Assembly (NCBI GenBank): GCA_902363735.1
Contig: CABJBA010000001.1
Coordinates: forward strand, 1,054,001-1,118,000
Direction of reading: 5' to 3'
DNA length: 64,000 bases
Source of the DNA: Clostridiaceae bacterium
GTDB taxonomy: Bacteria; Bacillota; Clostridia; Lachnospirales; Lachnospiraceae
Shown here piece by piece: positions 9,401 through 18,587 of the stretch. Each line of letters opens with the position of its first letter. The first letter of the stretch is position 1. The notes beneath the pieces are model-generated. The model did not search any database. It was not told where the DNA came from and saw only the letters and a list, made by a program, of their open reading frames with translations. A program made the position numbers and the translations under genes.

Positions 9401-12400
9401 CGCTACTGCCATCTCCATTTACAGTTTCTGAGGTTACACCATCAATAATCCCTTCCTCATACCAATACCCCTCAAATTCTCTTTTATTTGCTTCATCTAC
9501 TACTATACTGCCGGTTAGAGCAGCCATTATTACCGGAGAGCTTAAATCCAGCGTAAAATCTGAAGCTTGGTTACCCACTGTATTTGGTTTCTGCAGATAA
9601 TGATTCACTTTAAATATAACTGAATCCGCTTTCCACTGTGCCACATACTCTGCATGATCAGTGACCTTATCTGTTACATCCGGGCTCCATTTTTCAAATA
9701 TATATCCAGGTTTTCCAACTGGTGTTCCTTCAAATTTGGGAGTATTTGCGTTGAAATCCAAATCTGTCTTTGTCTGGTTATCAAAAGTTCCCTGAGTTCC
9801 AGGCATATAGATTACTTTAAACTGCTGTTTAAAGTACACTTTCAGTATAAGGCTTCCATCTCCAGCTATGGAACCCCTTAATATACTTTCGGCGTCTCGA
9901 TCATATACATAGTCCGGCTTGTTTGGTAATATATCATCTGTTGTTACCTCTACCGTAACTCCGGTCGTTCCGCTTCGGGTATCGATGCTATCTGCTGTCG
10001 TGTATTTTCCATTATTCTGGTAATAATACTCTACTTTATAGACAATATCATTCTTTGCTTTCCACTGCGCCACATACTCTGCATGATCAGTTACTTTAAC
10101 AGCTACATCCGGGCTCCATTTTTCAAATGTATATCCGGACTTTCCAACTGGTGTCCCTTCAAATGCCGGAGTATTTGCATTGTAATCTAAACCCGGCTTT
10201 GTCTGGACCTCAAAATTTCCCTGAGTTCCCGACCTATAGGTTACTGTAAATTGCTGCTTAAAATACACTTTCAGTCTGAGGGTTCCATCTCCAGATATAG
10301 TTCCGCTCAAAACATATCCAGCATCTTTATCAAACACATAGTCAGGTATCTTGGGTAACTTGTCATTTGCGTCTACCTCTACCGTAGCCCCTGTGGTTCC
10401 ACTTCGTGTATGGGAGCTGTATGCTGTCGTATACGTTCCATTCTCCTGATAATAATACTCTACCTTATAGGAGGTATTGCCCTGAGGCTTCCATATTGCA
10501 TATAAATTTACATCCTCGTTTGACATTATAAATTTAACTGGTCTTGAAGCATTTACTGAATAGCGAACATTATCTGGCAGTGCTTCTCTATTTGTATCCC
10601 AGCCCGCAAAAGTATAACCTACTCTGCTGGGAACTGTATTGAAATCAACAGAAACACTCGTTCCTTTCGCATATTGCTTAATAGCCGGAATATTACTATC
10701 TCCATTATTAGGATTATAGATTACGGAACGTGTTTCTTTGCTCTGAATAACTCCATCAACATGCCAGGTACCATTACCTTGTTTTTTGATAACATACCAA
10801 ACAATTTCCTGAGTATCCTTATTAAAAGATCCTCCTTCAGCATTTATAATCTCTTCCCATTTAGCATTAGTAGGAGAAGTCAATATATTACGTTTTACAT
10901 TATCCAAACTATTATTTACTGCAATAAGTTCTCTAATGCTGCCTGCATTTCGTTCAATTTCTTTCCCATCTTTAGGATAAAAATATTTTGTATCATATGA
11001 TGCAGGTTCAAAGAAAATCTCATCACCTGTTCTTACATAAAAATATGCTTTGAAGCTAGTATTTGCTGAAGGATTCAACCATATAGCATAAAATGTTGAC
11101 TTATTCTGAATCCCCGTCAACTGATAGTTTGCTATATAATTAGAGCCCTGACCAGTTTTCTGAGTTGACCAGCCAACAAATATCTTTCCGTTAGGATTTT
11201 GAATGCCAATGGTTTCAGGCAAGGGTAATGAAAGAGTTCCATTTGTAATATTTATTTTCCGGGAAGCACCAATACCTCCGTTGGGATCAAATGTTACATG
11301 GGGAAGTTCCTCAAATTTAAATTCTACTTTTTTATCTCCTATATCTGCCCATTTATCCCCAAGTAAAAAGCGCTTGTATAAATACTGTGCCTTTCCCGAT
11401 TCCCATCTTAATTTCTGAGTAGTCCTCCCCCCCACTGTCGCACTTTTAAATTCATATATATCAAGAGATGAATCGGAACTTTTGATTTCTGCCGCGATAT
11501 CATCAACTTCCTTTTCTCCCTCACCCAGGCTAATTACCGAGGTGCCGCTGCCATTACCAATATTATTTCCCTTGGTATCCTCTACATAAACCTTCTGTTG
11601 CTTATCTCTTCCAGTATTAGCAAACATCACTGTGTACACTGAAAAATGTTCTGCATCAAAAGCAACCTCACTGACACTTTCATCTCCGGCAATATTTACT
11701 ATCTCAGAAACTGACTGGACTGAAAGTACATCCGTTGCAGTTATCTCAGCCTGAGTTTCATCCTCCTTTGAAGTAGCAACATAAATAACCTCTACTGTAT
11801 CAGCTTCCTTACTATGCCGTTCAATGAGATTTCCTGTAAATGTAACCTCTACAACACCTCCCCAAATCCGGTCATCCAGTTTGCTGCCATTCTGATCAAG
11901 CAGATCAATATTGTAAGACAATGACGTTATAACTTCTTTTTCTTCTCCTGCCGCTTCTGCGTCATCTTCAACATTCTCTTTAATAACATCTTCAATTCCT
12001 TTTACAACACTTGCAACTGCTTTTACTCCTGCAGGCAGAACACCTTCCGCTGCATATATGTGAATAACTGTACCATCCTCCATTGGAATAGATGCCGAAA
12101 ACTCCGGATGCTCACCCGTAGCAGCCGTCACAATTACAACTTCCTGCTCCTCTGCAACCTCTTCCACAGTATAGCTGAGTGTTGTTCCATCTCCCGCCTC
12201 ATCAGCCTCTACAACCTCACCATTAACAGTAACAGAACTAATCTCATATCCAACCTGAGGTGTCACTTTAAAGGAAAGCATTTCATTTTCTTCTACTACT
12301 TTAGGGCCTTCTGCATAAGCTGTTCCAATTGGCTCAACAGAATATGTTACCCGGTATCCTTCCGTCATTGTATCAACATTAAGCTGGTTTAAAGTAGTAA

Positions 12401-13493
12401 CATAAGCCTTTGCATAATAAGATTCATCCAACAGAACCGCACCATAGGTCTTGCCTTTAGTGGTTCCTAAGACTTCTGGTTTCTCATCTTCCTCAACCTC
12501 TGGTTCAGCCTCAGAAGGAGTTCCTTCTTCTAAAGCAGTAACATCTGATGAAGTAAGAACAGAAAGTATGTGCCGTGAAATGGATGCCTGGGTCCCGCTT
12601 CCTTCATCGGAAGACCCAGTGTCAGAATCTTCTGTTTCAGATCCACCGGCATCAGACGAACCGGCATCAGAATCTTCACTTCCAGTATCAGCATCATCGG
12701 AAGATTCTTCTGGATCAGCCTGACCTTCATCATTCGCTGTCTCTTCAGATCCGGACTCTGCTTCGCTTCCTTTTTCAACGTCCTCAGCTTCACTACTTTC
12801 TTCTACATTACCATTTTCTTCTGTTTCTTCCGTACTTCCTGTTTCTTCCGTATCACCAGTTTCTCTCGCACCTTCAGTTTCATCAACAGCCTCTGATTCC
12901 TCTTCCGCTTCTGTTTCCTCAGGATTTACAACACCCTCATCAGGAACAGGGATTTCCGGTTGTACTTCAGGAACACTTGGAATAGCTGCTGTTCCTTCAG
13001 AAAATGCCTTCACACTGACCTTCTGGGTCAGGTAGCCATCAATATTAGAACGGAATGTAATCTTTTCATCAGATTCATTCAAATAAAGGAAAATGATTTC
13101 CTCATCACCTGTCAGCAAATATTCTCCATCGGTATCTGCTGTCCGGATAAACATACGAAGCTCTGCTCCATCAGCACCGGCTTCCTCATCCAGGTAATAA
13201 TCCGGACTGAATTCATACACATGGCCTTTGCCGAATAACTTTTCATATTCCCGTTTCAAAGACTGGTCTTCATCTCCAAGACCCAGATCGTCAGCCAGAA
13301 AAGTTTCTCCTGCATCAATAGCTGCCTGTGCAGAATTGCGCAGCTCCTCTCCATTTATCATAAAAATAGCATTTCTATTATCAAATGCCTTTTCTACATC
13401 CGCCCATGATACCATATTAAATGATGTCATAGTCAGACAAAATGCGAGGAAGCCTGCAAGACTTTGCCGTAATTTTCTTCTAAACTTTTTCAT
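6489..13493 (-). CDS. Giant LPXTG-anchored surface protein with InlB-like and MBG repeats
   Basis: A 2334-residue secreted, sortase-anchored protein. The start is the ATG at 13493 with AAGGAG seven bases upstream; the ATG at 13511 overlaps that site. Domains: signal peptide (1-32, cleavage after SWA), a small N-terminal domain, an acidic Glu/Ser/Asp-rich low-complexity tract (about 178-305), a beta-rich region, InlB_B-type repeats with FDPNGG, GYTFAGW and GYTFEKW (about 730-1370) alternating with two KVEYYYQ modules, then five repeat pairs (about 1375-2225). Each pair has one half with a YDG motif and one half with a K-x-(Y/R)-G-x-x-x-P motif, typical of MBG domains. A Gly/Ser linker leads to LPKTG (about 2299-2303), a hydrophobic span and GKRKEEN. 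The likely role is adhesion; the ligand is unknown. No sortase gene is in the window. Confidence 0.93.
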   Translation of the reverse strand: MKKFRRKLRQSLAGFLAFCLTMTSFNMVSWADVEKAFDNRNAIFMINGEELRNSAQAAIDAGETFLADDLGLGDEDQSLKREYEKLFGKGHVYEFSPDYYLDEEAGADGAELRMFIRTADTDGEYLLTGDEEIIFLYLNESDEKITFRSNIDGYLTQKVSVKAFSEGTAAIPSVPEVQPEIPVPDEGVVNPEETEAEEESEAVDETEGARETGDTEETGSTEETEENGNVEESSEAEDVEKGSEAESGSEETANDEGQADPEESSDDADTGSEDSDAGSSDAGGSETEDSDTGSSDEGSGTQASISRHILSVLTSSDVTALEEGTPSEAEPEVEEDEKPEVLGTTKGKTYGAVLLDESYYAKAYVTTLNQLNVDTMTEGYRVTYSVEPIGTAYAEGPKVVEENEMLSFKVTPQVGYEISSVTVNGEVVEADEAGDGTTLSYTVEEVAEEQEVVIVTAATGEHPEFSASIPMEDGTVIHIYAAEGVLPAGVKAVASVVKGIEDVIKENVEDDAEAAGEEKEVITSLSYNIDLLDQNGSKLDDRIWGGVVEVTFTGNLIERHSKEADTVEVIYVATSKEDETQAEITATDVLSVQSVSEIVNIAGDESVSEVAFDAEHFSVYTVMFANTGRDKQQKVYVEDTKGNNIGNGSGTSVISLGEGEKEVDDIAAEIKSSDSSLDIYEFKSATVGGRTTQKLRWESGKAQYLYKRFLLGDKWADIGDKKVEFKFEELPHVTFDPNGGIGASRKINITNGTLSLPLPETIGIQNPNGKIFVGWSTQKTGQGSNYIANYQLTGIQNKSTFYAIWLNPSANTSFKAYFYVRTGDEIFFEPASYDTKYFYPKDGKEIERNAGSIRELIAVNNSLDNVKRNILTSPTNAKWEEIINAEGGSFNKDTQEIVWYVIKKQGNGTWHVDGVIQSKETRSVIYNPNNGDSNIPAIKQYAKGTSVSVDFNTVPSRVGYTFAGWDTNREALPDNVRYSVNASRPVKFIMSNEDVNLYAIWKPQGNTSYKVEYYYQENGTYTTAYSSHTRSGTTGATVEVDANDKLPKIPDYVFDKDAGYVLSGTISGDGTLRLKVYFKQQFTVTYRSGTQGNFEVQTKPGLDYNANTPAFEGTPVGKSGYTFEKWSPDVAVKVTDHAEYVAQWKAKNDIVYKVEYYYQNNGKYTTADSIDTRSGTTGVTVEVTTDDILPNKPDYVYDRDAESILRGSIAGDGSLILKVYFKQQFKVIYMPGTQGTFDNQTKTDLDFNANTPKFEGTPVGKPGYIFEKWSPDVTDKVTDHAEYVAQWKADSVIFKVNHYLQKPNTVGNQASDFTLDLSSPVIMAALTGSIVVDEANKREFEGYWYEEGIIDGVTSETVNGDGSSALNLYYLKKNSITVTAKILTKVYDGTALTGGVDGYTQEGTLREGDTLKVVLSGSVINVSEGTVVSRIENIIIQNGNNDVTDKYDVTKTNGTLTITPAKVIITADDKTKEYGSVTPELTYKGPEGLIGHDTLDLEIMPTTEADETSIPGKYDISFKNPVTESGNYVIDYVPGVLTVGGYTGAVKITAKSKSKDYDGTPLINNDYDASGLIDGHKLADVSMTTDSTITNAGNKDNEIGSYKIHDAKGNDVTEHYKNIETKKGTLTINKLTAKVIAKDISKGYGKSIPPFNYSIEGFLKNELPEDLRGRIKLTTNAFEKSPVGIYDINFAEEPEVANYNIEYVPAKLTVTRNMDLIIIKASDAIKVYDGKELRSSRYEVFGRLVKGDKIVGVTMTDDSARTNAGKTDNVINRDTIQIMDGNIDVTANYGNVKTVKGTLFITKAVAAVIAKSASKVYGETNPELTYETSGFVEGEDLAGLGITPELKTTAETNSPQGIHAITFNNPKISTDNYVIVYINGMLTIKKNAEEIVIQANSDTKVYDGTPLTNDKYTLMGTLAEGDYIAAVNMSASSGITTVGEQSNEILSVVIKNAAGKDVTRNYSSLTFAPGTLIVSKAQLTVTAINETKAYGEENPVLRYEVTGYPKDGAPLEESYEEAIALSTTAKKNSPIGNYPITLTKPESEPKNYTVIYVNGNLSVTQSENTLVVIASDAEKVYDGTELTKAEYRVVGSLRPGDRIAKVVMTEDSKITNAGIQANKISGIVIENEAGEDVTNGYGLEVTDGTLTVRKASITVSAANKSKTRGNANPNLTYVIRGLINGETIETLGFNPQLMTAANQNSVAGTYSITFMNPVSTLDNYNIIYENGVLTIAPITTGGGSSGGSGGGSSPGSNTPFVPEGPGSLVTIDPGQVPLAGLPEENAANQLILIEENYIPLAGLPKTGDRSVMPSLAAIISGVLLAAYAMITGKRKEEN

Positions 13494-13832
13494 AACAGCT
13501 CTCCTTTCCATAAATTATTTAAATTTGACATAGTATATTCCGGGGCAAAAACATGGCTCTCTTTTTCGTACGTATACACCTATTGTCCCCCCTTTATCTT
13601 TATGCGGAAGAAAATAATGGTAAATCAATAACAAAGGTTTCCCGCTTAATGCAGTGTTATGCATATTATATTCCATTTTTTTACTTCTACGAACTCATCA
13701 TACTAAAACCAAATTACATTTCGGTTACATCCATAAAGTTCTTATGTTTTTTTTAATATTTTCTTTCTTATTGCTTAAAGTATCTTTACGCCAACGTTTT
13801 CTTTTGGTCCTTATTGGAATTTCTCTGTTCAC

Positions 13833-13861
13833 TTGTATATTAATGTGAATTATAATATAAT
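13833..13861 (+). promoter_or_regulatory. Predicted sigma-A promoter of the DsbA-like gene
   Basis: TTGTAT (13833-13838), 17-bp spacer, TATAAT (13856-13861), about 80 bp upstream of the ATG. The rest of the 430-bp divergent gap (13512-13940) is A/T-rich. It holds an open frame at 13553-13756 that has no ribosome binding site and is not called. Confidence 0.55.
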
Positions 13862-13940
13862 AGTTGCAAATCCCATCGGTTTTGAGGATTGTAACAGATT
13901 TGGTTCTTGTTTTGACGCAGACAAAGAAAGGAGCCGGTTT

Positions 13941-14558
13941 ATGGATAGAAATGAGAAAATAAAAGTGGAAGTATTTTTCGATTATATATGCCCTTATTGT
14001 TATGCAGGGCTAAAGTATTTGGAAGACTTGCTTCCAGAGTATGATTTTGTGGAAATAGAATGGAGATCAGTGGAGGCTCATCCCAGATCAGAACCACAGC
14101 TGGATCTCTCAGATCGCAAGGATATTTGGGAAAGTAAAATGAAAACCATGGTGGAACAGGCCGGCCTGGAATTAAATCCCACTGTTTCTCCTGTCCCAAG
14201 AAGCGATAAAGCATTTGAGGGAATGCACTATATAATAGAACATGAAGGAGATGTGGAAAAATTCCACAAAAACATGTTCAAAGCCATGTTTGTAGAGCAG
14301 AAAAACGTGGAGGAAGATTCGGTTATCTTATCCTGTGCTCTGAATTGCGGAATAGATACGGCTGGTCTGGAATCTGCTTTAAAGAATGGGACCTACGCAG
14401 AAAAACAGCAGCAGTCCTTATCTTACGCGTATATAGATAACCAGATTGAAGCTGTTCCCACCTTTATCAGCAGGACAAAACGTTTAGATGCTGTTCCGGG
14501 AGTTGGAATTACCAGAGAACAAGTGAAAATATTTTTAGACAGTCTTTCTACAGACTAG
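13941..14558 (+). CDS. DsbA-family (FrnE-like) thiol oxidoreductase
   Basis: A 205-residue cytoplasmic protein of the DsbA/FrnE thioredoxin-fold family. The redox motif CPYC appears in FDYICPYCYAG (about residues 14-24), the helical insertion spans about 60-150, and the cis-proline is in EAVPTFIS (about 173-180). Relatives catalyse disulfide exchange or isomerase-type reactions; the substrate is unknown. The ATG at 13941 is chosen because AAAGGAG sits eight bases upstream; the longer frame would start far upstream inside the promoter. No signal peptide. A large foldback sequence begins three bases after the stop. Confidence 0.88.
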   Translation: MDRNEKIKVEVFFDYICPYCYAGLKYLEDLLPEYDFVEIEWRSVEAHPRSEPQLDLSDRKDIWESKMKTMVEQAGLELNPTVSPVPRSDKAFEGMHYIIEHEGDVEKFHKNMFKAMFVEQKNVEEDSVILSCALNCGIDTAGLESALKNGTYAEKQQQSLSYAYIDNQIEAVPTFISRTKRLDAVPGVGITREQVKIFLDSLSTD

Positions 14559-14560
14559 AG

Positions 14561-14657
14561 CAGAACCTCCAATAAAGACGTTTACAAAATCATAGTTGTT
14601 TAGTGTACAGCCAAACAATTAGCTATGAATTGTAAATAATCTTTATTGGAGGTTTTG
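14561..14657 (+). repeat. 97-bp imperfect foldback after the DsbA-like gene
   Basis: The left arm, starting CAGAACCTCCAATAAAGA at 14561, pairs with the right arm ending TCTTTATTGGAGGTTTTG at 14657. The outer 18 positions match with one wobble, and the inner part continues with TTTACAA, TCATAG and TTGTTT blocks, giving about 45-nt arms around an 11-nt loop. The tail TTTTGCTTTAT is weakly U-rich, so it could terminate dsbA transcription, or be a small miniature-element-like insertion. The rest of the 294-bp gap holds only the tetR promoter and operator. Confidence 0.75.
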
Positions 14658-14780
14658 CTTTATAACAAAGTTTGATTTGGGATACACTGAAATTGATTAT
14701 GAAACTTAGCCGACTTTTGTTTAGCCGGTTTATTTAACAGAAAGCAGAAAAATGCTGATGCTATAAATATTAAATCATCA

Positions 14781-14809
14781 TTGACAAATAAGATAAATAC
14801 AATTATTAT
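14781..14809 (+). promoter_or_regulatory. Promoter of the tetR-ABC operon
   Basis: TTGACA (14781-14786), 17-bp spacer, TATTAT (14804-14809), close to consensus and ending 43 bp before the tetR ATG. Confidence 0.8.
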
Positions 14810-14815
14810 ATATTA

Positions 14816-14830
14816 GACTGACGTTCAGTC
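14816..14830 (+). promoter_or_regulatory. TetR-family operator
   Basis: GACTGACGTTCAGTC is a perfect inverted repeat with 6-bp arms and a 3-nt centre. It lies just after the -10 box at the expected transcription start. Similar TGACNGTTCAGTC-type palindromes precede many tetR-ABC operons; autorepression is inferred. Confidence 0.8.
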
Positions 14831-14852
14831 GTTACGAATGGAGGGTTTTATA

Positions 14853-15479
14853 ATGAGAATTGTTAAGGATGCTGCTGAACGGAAAAACGAGATATTAGAC
14901 GCAGCTGAAACACTTTTTTCTCAAAAGGGGTTTGATGGAACAAGTATAAGCGACATTATAGAAAAGGTGGGAGTTGCAAGAGGAACGGTATATTATCATT
15001 TCAAATCTAAAGAAGATATTATGGACTCTCTTATTGACCGGCTAAATATGCGGCTTTTATCAGCCGCTAAAGAAATAGCAGCTGATAAAAATATACCAGT
15101 TTTTGAACGATTATTTAAGGCGCTAATGGCCATGAATGCGACTGATAGCGAAGACCTGACAGAGCACATACATAAGCCCCAGAATGCATTAATGCACCAA
15201 AAAAGCCACCTTGCTATGCTTGAAGGTATACCACCTATACTAACGGAAATTGTTGAGGACGGCATCAAAGAAGGCCTTTTTGATATGCCCTATCCTTACG
15301 AGACCATTGAGATGATTATTGCCCATGTCAACACGGTTTTTGATAATTATATAGATAATTTACCACTGGAAGAACGTATTAAAAGAATCGAAGCATTTAT
15401 TTTTAATCTTGACAGGTTATTTGGTGCGAAGCCTGGAAGCTTTGCTCCTGTAATACAGCTATTTAATTTGGAGAATTAG
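14853..15479 (+). CDS. TetR/AcrR-family transcriptional regulator
   Basis: A 208-residue repressor. The N-terminal helix-turn-helix (about residues 10-55) shows AAETLFSQKGFDGTSISDIIEKVGVARGT in outline, with the usual GTVYYHFKSKED recognition and helix-4 region; the remainder is a variable ligand-binding domain. The ATG at 14853 is preferred because GGAGGG lies eight bases upstream, while the ATG at 14838 would overlap that site. It is the first gene of a three-gene operon with an FtsX-type permease (9 bp downstream) and its ATPase, and probably represses its own operon through the palindrome at 14816-14830. The inducer is unknown; transported compounds such as peptides or lipids are candidates. 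Confidence 0.92.
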   Translation: MRIVKDAAERKNEILDAAETLFSQKGFDGTSISDIIEKVGVARGTVYYHFKSKEDIMDSLIDRLNMRLLSAAKEIAADKNIPVFERLFKALMAMNATDSEDLTEHIHKPQNALMHQKSHLAMLEGIPPILTEIVEDGIKEGLFDMPYPYETIEMIIAHVNTVFDNYIDNLPLEERIKRIEAFIFNLDRLFGAKPGSFAPVIQLFNLEN

Positions 15480-15488
15480 AGGTGGGCT

Positions 15489-17813
15489 ATGTACAGCAAA
15501 TTAATTAAAAATGATATACGCAAAAGTAAACTCATCACCACGACAATTACGGTTTTTATTATTGTTGCCGCAATGCTGACTTCCCTTGCCGCCCTGCTAA
15601 TTGTGAATTTATTTGGCTCTATTGATCATATGCTTCTAAAAGCAAAAACGCCTCATTTTATGCAGATGCACTCTGGCAGTATTGATTTTGAAAGGCTGAA
15701 AAATTTTGCTGGTGCGCAAAACAATGTAGAAGATTTTCAGGTACTTGAATTTTTGAATATTGACGGAGCAGAAATAATTATTGGAGAAAACTCTCTTGCA
15801 GGAAGTGTTCAGGATAATGGTCTTTCGGTGCAAAGCAATGTGTTTGACTTCTTATTAGATTTAAATAACGACATCATCTACCCTGCAGACGGTGAGATTT
15901 ACGTTCCAATTTATTATATGAAGGAAGGAAAGGCAAAAATAGGCGATACGGTATTGATACATGGCACTGCGTTTACCGTAGCAGGATTTCTAAGGGATTC
16001 CATGATGAATCCCGCCCTAATTTCTTCTAAAAGATTTCTTGTCAGCAATCATGATTTTGAAAAGGTACGCGACTTCGGAATACTGGAAAATTTAATTGAG
16101 TTTCGTCTGAAAAATAGTTCCTCTTTGTCCGCTTTTGAGTTCGATTATCTTAAAGCTGGATTAGAAACTAATGGGCCTCCTGCTATAACTCATTCTCTTT
16201 TTAAGTTAGCTAACGCCATTTCTGACGGAATTATGATAGCTGTTCTGGTACTTATCAGCATACTTGTTATTGTGGTCACTTTTTTATGTATTCGTTTTAC
16301 CCTGCTTGCCAAAATCGAGGAAGATTATAAAGAAATTGGTGTACTAAAAGCTATTGGATTTAGAGTGTCCCACATCAAGAAACTCTATATGGCTAAATAC
16401 GGCGTAATAGCAGGGGTAGCTTGCGCTTTTGGTTTTACGGCTTCTTTACTTATTCAAAAGCCTTTTATGCGAAACATACGCCTCTACATGGGAGAAAGCA
16501 ATGGTTTATTTCATGGTTTGCTGCTTGGCCTGTTTAGTACGGCGGTAATATTCCTTGTTGTCATGCTGTACGTCAATGGTATTTTACGCCGTTTCCGCAA
16601 AATATCTGCGGCGCAAGCGGTACGGTTTGGTGCTCCTCAGGAAAAATCAAAATCAACTAAAGGCTTTCAGTTAAGCACAAACCGAATGTTTTCATGTAAT
16701 ATATTTCTTGGAATAAAGGATGTTATATCCAGAAAAAAACTTTATACAACAATGTTGGTAGTACTGGTGATTTCTTCTTTTATTATGATTGTTCCCCAAA
16801 ACATTTATAACACTATTTCTTCAAAAAACTTTATAACCTATATGGGTATTGGAAATTGTGATATGCGCCTTGATATTCAGCAGACGGAAAATATAATACA
16901 AAAGACAAAGGAAATTTCTGATGTACTGGCGCAGGACAAAAGCATAGTAAAACACACTGTACTTACCAGTATGATGTTTGATATGAAAGCAGATGATGGT
17001 ACAGAACAAAGGCTTAAAGTAGAGCTTGGAGATCATACCATATTTCCCATAACGTATTCCAAAGGCAGTATGCCGCGAACAGAATCAGAAATTGCTATTT
17101 CCCAATTAAATTCAAGTGATTTGGAGAAAAAAGTTGGTGATGACATTGTATTAATTATTGATGGTGAGGAAAGACGGCTTAAGGTATGTGGGATTTACTC
17201 TGACATCACCAATGGAGGAAAAACCGCAAAAGCTATTTTTAATACACGTCAAAAAAATATTCTATGGAGTACAATACCAATTACCTTTTACGATAGCTCG
17301 GTGACAGAATCAAAAGTATCACAGTACAAAGAGGGGTTTTCCTATGCAAAGGTTTCCAGTATTGATGAACACATTGAGCAGATGTTTGGTTCTACTATTA
17401 CCGCCATACAAAAAGCTTCATATGCTTCTATCGCGGCAACAGTTGTGCTTACTATATTGGTGACATTGTTGTTTATGAAAATGTTGGTTACAAAAGACAG
17501 GTATTCTGTGGCTATTCTAAAATCTATGGGCTTTACCAACTTAGATATTCGTGTACAGTATGTAACGCGCGGGGTGATTGTCCTGGTTCTTGGCGTGATG
17601 ATCGGAACAATTCTATCAAATACTTTAGGTGAGTTGGTTGGTATGACAATCATATCTTCTTTTGGCGCTTCCTCATTTCATTTTGTGGTGAATCCATTGT
17701 TTGCTTACCTATTTTCGCCTTTATTGATTGCGATATGCGTATATATTGCCACACTATTGGGCGTATCGGATATTTGCTCGTTAAAGATCTCTGATCATAT
17801 CAAGGAGGCATAA
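15489..17813 (+). CDS. ABC transporter permease, two FtsX domains
   Basis: A 774-residue membrane protein with an N-terminal transmembrane helix (about 15-40), a large extracytoplasmic domain, a three-helix FtsX block (about 245-375), a second N-terminal-type helix (about 420-440), another extracytoplasmic domain, and a second FtsX block (about 640-765). This duplicated layout is that of MacB/LolC-like or peptide-export and resistance permeases. GAGGTGG precedes the ATG. It lies between tetR and the ATPase with almost no gaps, so the three are one transcription unit. Substrate not predictable; it may act mechanically on envelope components rather than move a solute. Confidence 0.9.
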   Translation: MYSKLIKNDIRKSKLITTTITVFIIVAAMLTSLAALLIVNLFGSIDHMLLKAKTPHFMQMHSGSIDFERLKNFAGAQNNVEDFQVLEFLNIDGAEIIIGENSLAGSVQDNGLSVQSNVFDFLLDLNNDIIYPADGEIYVPIYYMKEGKAKIGDTVLIHGTAFTVAGFLRDSMMNPALISSKRFLVSNHDFEKVRDFGILENLIEFRLKNSSSLSAFEFDYLKAGLETNGPPAITHSLFKLANAISDGIMIAVLVLISILVIVVTFLCIRFTLLAKIEEDYKEIGVLKAIGFRVSHIKKLYMAKYGVIAGVACAFGFTASLLIQKPFMRNIRLYMGESNGLFHGLLLGLFSTAVIFLVVMLYVNGILRRFRKISAAQAVRFGAPQEKSKSTKGFQLSTNRMFSCNIFLGIKDVISRKKLYTTMLVVLVISSFIMIVPQNIYNTISSKNFITYMGIGNCDMRLDIQQTENIIQKTKEISDVLAQDKSIVKHTVLTSMMFDMKADDGTEQRLKVELGDHTIFPITYSKGSMPRTESEIAISQLNSSDLEKKVGDDIVLIIDGEERRLKVCGIYSDITNGGKTAKAIFNTRQKNILWSTIPITFYDSSVTESKVSQYKEGFSYAKVSSIDEHIEQMFGSTITAIQKASYASIAATVVLTILVTLLFMKMLVTKDRYSVAILKSMGFTNLDIRVQYVTRGVIVLVLGVMIGTILSNTLGELVGMTIISSFGASSFHFVVNPLFAYLFSPLLIAICVYIATLLGVSDICSLKISDHIKEA

Positions 17814-17816
17814 GCC

Positions 17817-18575
17817 ATGAAAAAAATTATCACCGGAAAAAACATTGTAAAAACTTTTGGCGAAGGAAGCGAGAAAACCAACGCGCTTAACGGAGTAAAT
17901 GTTGAAATAGCAAAAGGGGAATTCGTTGCTGTCATGGGGGCATCAGGTTCAGGAAAATCTACTTTGCTGTTTGCTTTAAGCGGAATGGATAACATATCGG
18001 ATGGGTCAGTGAAATTTGACGATATTGAGTTGTCTGAATTAAGTGAGAATAAACTTGCGGACATCCGGCGTACAAAGATGGGCTTTGTATTTCAACAGCC
18101 GACTATGCTTAAGAATCTGAATTTATTGGATAATATCATTCTTCCCACCTTACAGGATGATAAAAAAAATATTAACGAAATAATACAAAGAGCAAAATCT
18201 CTTATGAAGAAAACAGGAATATCGGGGCTAGAAAAGAGAGATACCACCCAGGTTTCCGGAGGGCAATTACAACGGGCCGGAATATGTCGTGCCCTTATGA
18301 ATTCACCTGAAATTTTGTTTGCAGATGAACCCACAGGTGCACTTAACTCAAAATCAGCTGAAGAAATTATGGATTTGCTTGTGAATATCAATAAAGACGG
18401 TACGGCTATTTTACTTGTAACTCACGATGCTAAAGTAGCTGCTAAAGCCGACAGGATTCTGTTTACAAAAGACGGTGTAATCGTTTCTGATTTATTGCTT
18501 TATAAATCTAAGGGAAAGGATATGGATGCAAGGATAGAAAAGGTGGTTACACAAATGGCGGATGTTGGCATATAA
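17817..18575 (+). CDS. ABC transporter ATP-binding protein (MacB/LolD type)
   Basis: A 252-residue ATPase that powers the upstream permease. Walker A GASGSGKST is at about residues 41-49, the Q-loop is in FVFQQPTM, the signature is VSGGQLQRAGICRAL (about 144-158), Walker B with the catalytic Glu is ILFADEPTGALNS, and the H-loop is LLVTHD. The start lies 3 bp after the permease stop, with AAGGAGG overlapping the permease end. The DEPTGALNS form is typical of MacB-like exporters. A 16-bp hairpin follows. Confidence 0.95.
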   Translation: MKKIITGKNIVKTFGEGSEKTNALNGVNVEIAKGEFVAVMGASGSGKSTLLFALSGMDNISDGSVKFDDIELSELSENKLADIRRTKMGFVFQQPTMLKNLNLLDNIILPTLQDDKKNINEIIQRAKSLMKKTGISGLEKRDTTQVSGGQLQRAGICRALMNSPEILFADEPTGALNSKSAEEIMDLLVNINKDGTAILLVTHDAKVAAKADRILFTKDGVIVSDLLLYKSKGKDMDARIEKVVTQMADVGI

Positions 18576-18587
18576 CTTCAATGCTGA

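Noticed and set aside
12575-12985. His/Gln-rich open frame opposite the acidic tract of the surface protein
   Set aside because: Its composition is the mirror of the Glu/Ser/Asp repeats on the coding strand.
13553-13756. 67-codon frame in the divergent gap
   Set aside because: No ribosome binding site, and it overlaps promoter DNA for neighbouring genes; composition is that of A/T-rich noncoding DNA.
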